Shown: positions 5,569 to 5,703 of the stretch, one piece after another
How the letters are laid out: the number at the start of each line of letters is the position of its first letter
Numbering within the stretch: the first letter of the stretch is position 1
Assembly: GCA_964543965.1 (NCBI GenBank)
Contig: CAZJAX010000112.1
Location: forward strand, 1-5,703
Source of the DNA: CAMDWQ01 sp964543965
GTDB lineage: Bacteria; Omnitrophota; Gorgyraeia; 2-02-FULL-51-18
DNA: 5,703 nucleotides
Direction of reading: 5' to 3'
The notes under the pieces: model-generated
What the model was told of the DNA's origin: nothing
Seen by the model: the letters and a program-made list of their open reading frames with translations, nothing else
Database searches by the model: none
Position numbers and translations under genes: made by a program

Positions 5569-5584
5569 TGTGACGTCCGCCACA
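5569..5584. promoter_or_regulatory. Candidate CRP/FNR-superfamily binding site
   Basis: TGTGACGTCCGCCACA matches the CRP consensus TGTGA-N6-TCACA in nine of ten conserved bases. Its centre (5576.5) is exactly 41.5 bp upstream of the start implied by the TAGAAT -10 element, the class II activator position. A redox- or cAMP-responsive regulator of this superfamily would fit an electron-transfer operon. The regulator itself is not in the window. Confidence 0.45.
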
Positions 5585-5645
5585 CTTAAGGAATTATTCG
5601 AAAATGACGATACTGCGGATGCTCCGAAGAAGGAAAAAACAAAAC

Positions 5646-5666
5646 TATAATAAATTGCGGTATAAT
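5646..5666 (+). promoter_or_regulatory. Tandem TATAAT elements before the plus-strand gene
   Basis: Two perfect TATAAT hexamers (5646-5651 and 5661-5666) lie 15 bp apart on the plus strand. The nearer one implies a start around 5673, only about three bases before the ATG at 5676; the farther one implies about 5658. Neither has a clear TTGACA-like -35 element. Confidence 0.45.
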
Positions 5667-5675
5667 ACTGGCCTT

Positions 5676-5703
5676 ATGAAAAAATGGATCAAACGCCTCG
5701 GAT
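5676..5703 (+). CDS. Start of a divergent gene, cut by the window edge
   Basis: Only the first nine codons are visible, reading MKKWIKRLG and then leaving the window. The basic N-terminus could begin a signal peptide or a membrane protein, but nothing further can be said about function. The ATG follows a TATAAT by nine bases and has no Shine-Dalgarno, so the mRNA may be nearly leaderless. The same frame is open back to 5574, and an ATG at 5604-5606 preceded by AAGGA (5588-5592, eleven-base spacing) would add 24 mostly basic residues. I prefer 5676 because the added stretch is AT-rich and contains both promoter-like hexamers. The gene diverges from the cytochrome operon and may share its regulatory region. 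Confidence 0.45.

Noticed and set aside
5565..5590. Sigma54-type promoter suggested by TGGCGG in the minus strand
   Set aside because: The second half does not provide the TTGC-type -12 element at correct spacing.

Overview
The window looks like chromosomal DNA of a Gram-negative, multiheme-cytochrome-rich bacterium of moderate GC. The proteins resemble those of metal-respiring lineages such as Geobacter-type Desulfobacterota. Other cytochrome-rich phyla (Nitrospirota, Omnitrophota, Acidobacteriota) cannot be excluded from sequence alone, so I do not name a taxon. Everything functional except the last few dozen bases is encoded on the minus strand.

Layout, read in the direction of minus-strand transcription (from high to low coordinates): (1) a promoter region (about 5465-5675) shared with a divergent plus-strand gene whose first codons run off the right edge; (2) a secreted octaheme c-type cytochrome (4688-5464); (3) a ~710-residue outer-membrane beta-barrel (2525-4657); (4) a small secreted monoheme cytochrome (2159-2440); (5) a seven-heme NapC/NirT-type inner-membrane cytochrome resembling Geobacter ImcH (625-2109), ending in a probable intrinsic terminator; (6) four tRNA genes, Arg(CCG), Lys(CTT), Leu(TAG) and Gly(GCC), with two visible tRNA promoters.

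Together, the four protein genes could form an electron wire across the whole cell envelope. The ImcH-like protein would exchange electrons with the quinone pool at the inner membrane, the monoheme protein would carry them across the periplasm, and the octaheme protein would plug into the barrel to form a porin-cytochrome conduit. No outer-surface multiheme cytochrome (OmcB/MtrC type) is encoded between these genes. The layout is therefore closer in logic to the two-component PioAB/MtoAB conduits than to the three-component MtrCAB or OmaB-OmbB-OmcB complexes. Whether electrons flow outward (metal or electrode reduction) or inward (Fe(II) oxidation) cannot be read from the sequence.

Regulation: upstream of the octaheme gene there is a near-consensus CRP/FNR-superfamily half-site pair, centred exactly 41.5 bp upstream of the start site implied by a TAGAAT -10 element. 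This is the geometry of a class II activator-dependent promoter. Each of the four cytochrome-operon stop codons lies in or beside a small inverted repeat, which might tune the relative expression of the genes. No stretch over 300 bases lacks a gene. No mobile element, CRISPR array or long repeat was seen.
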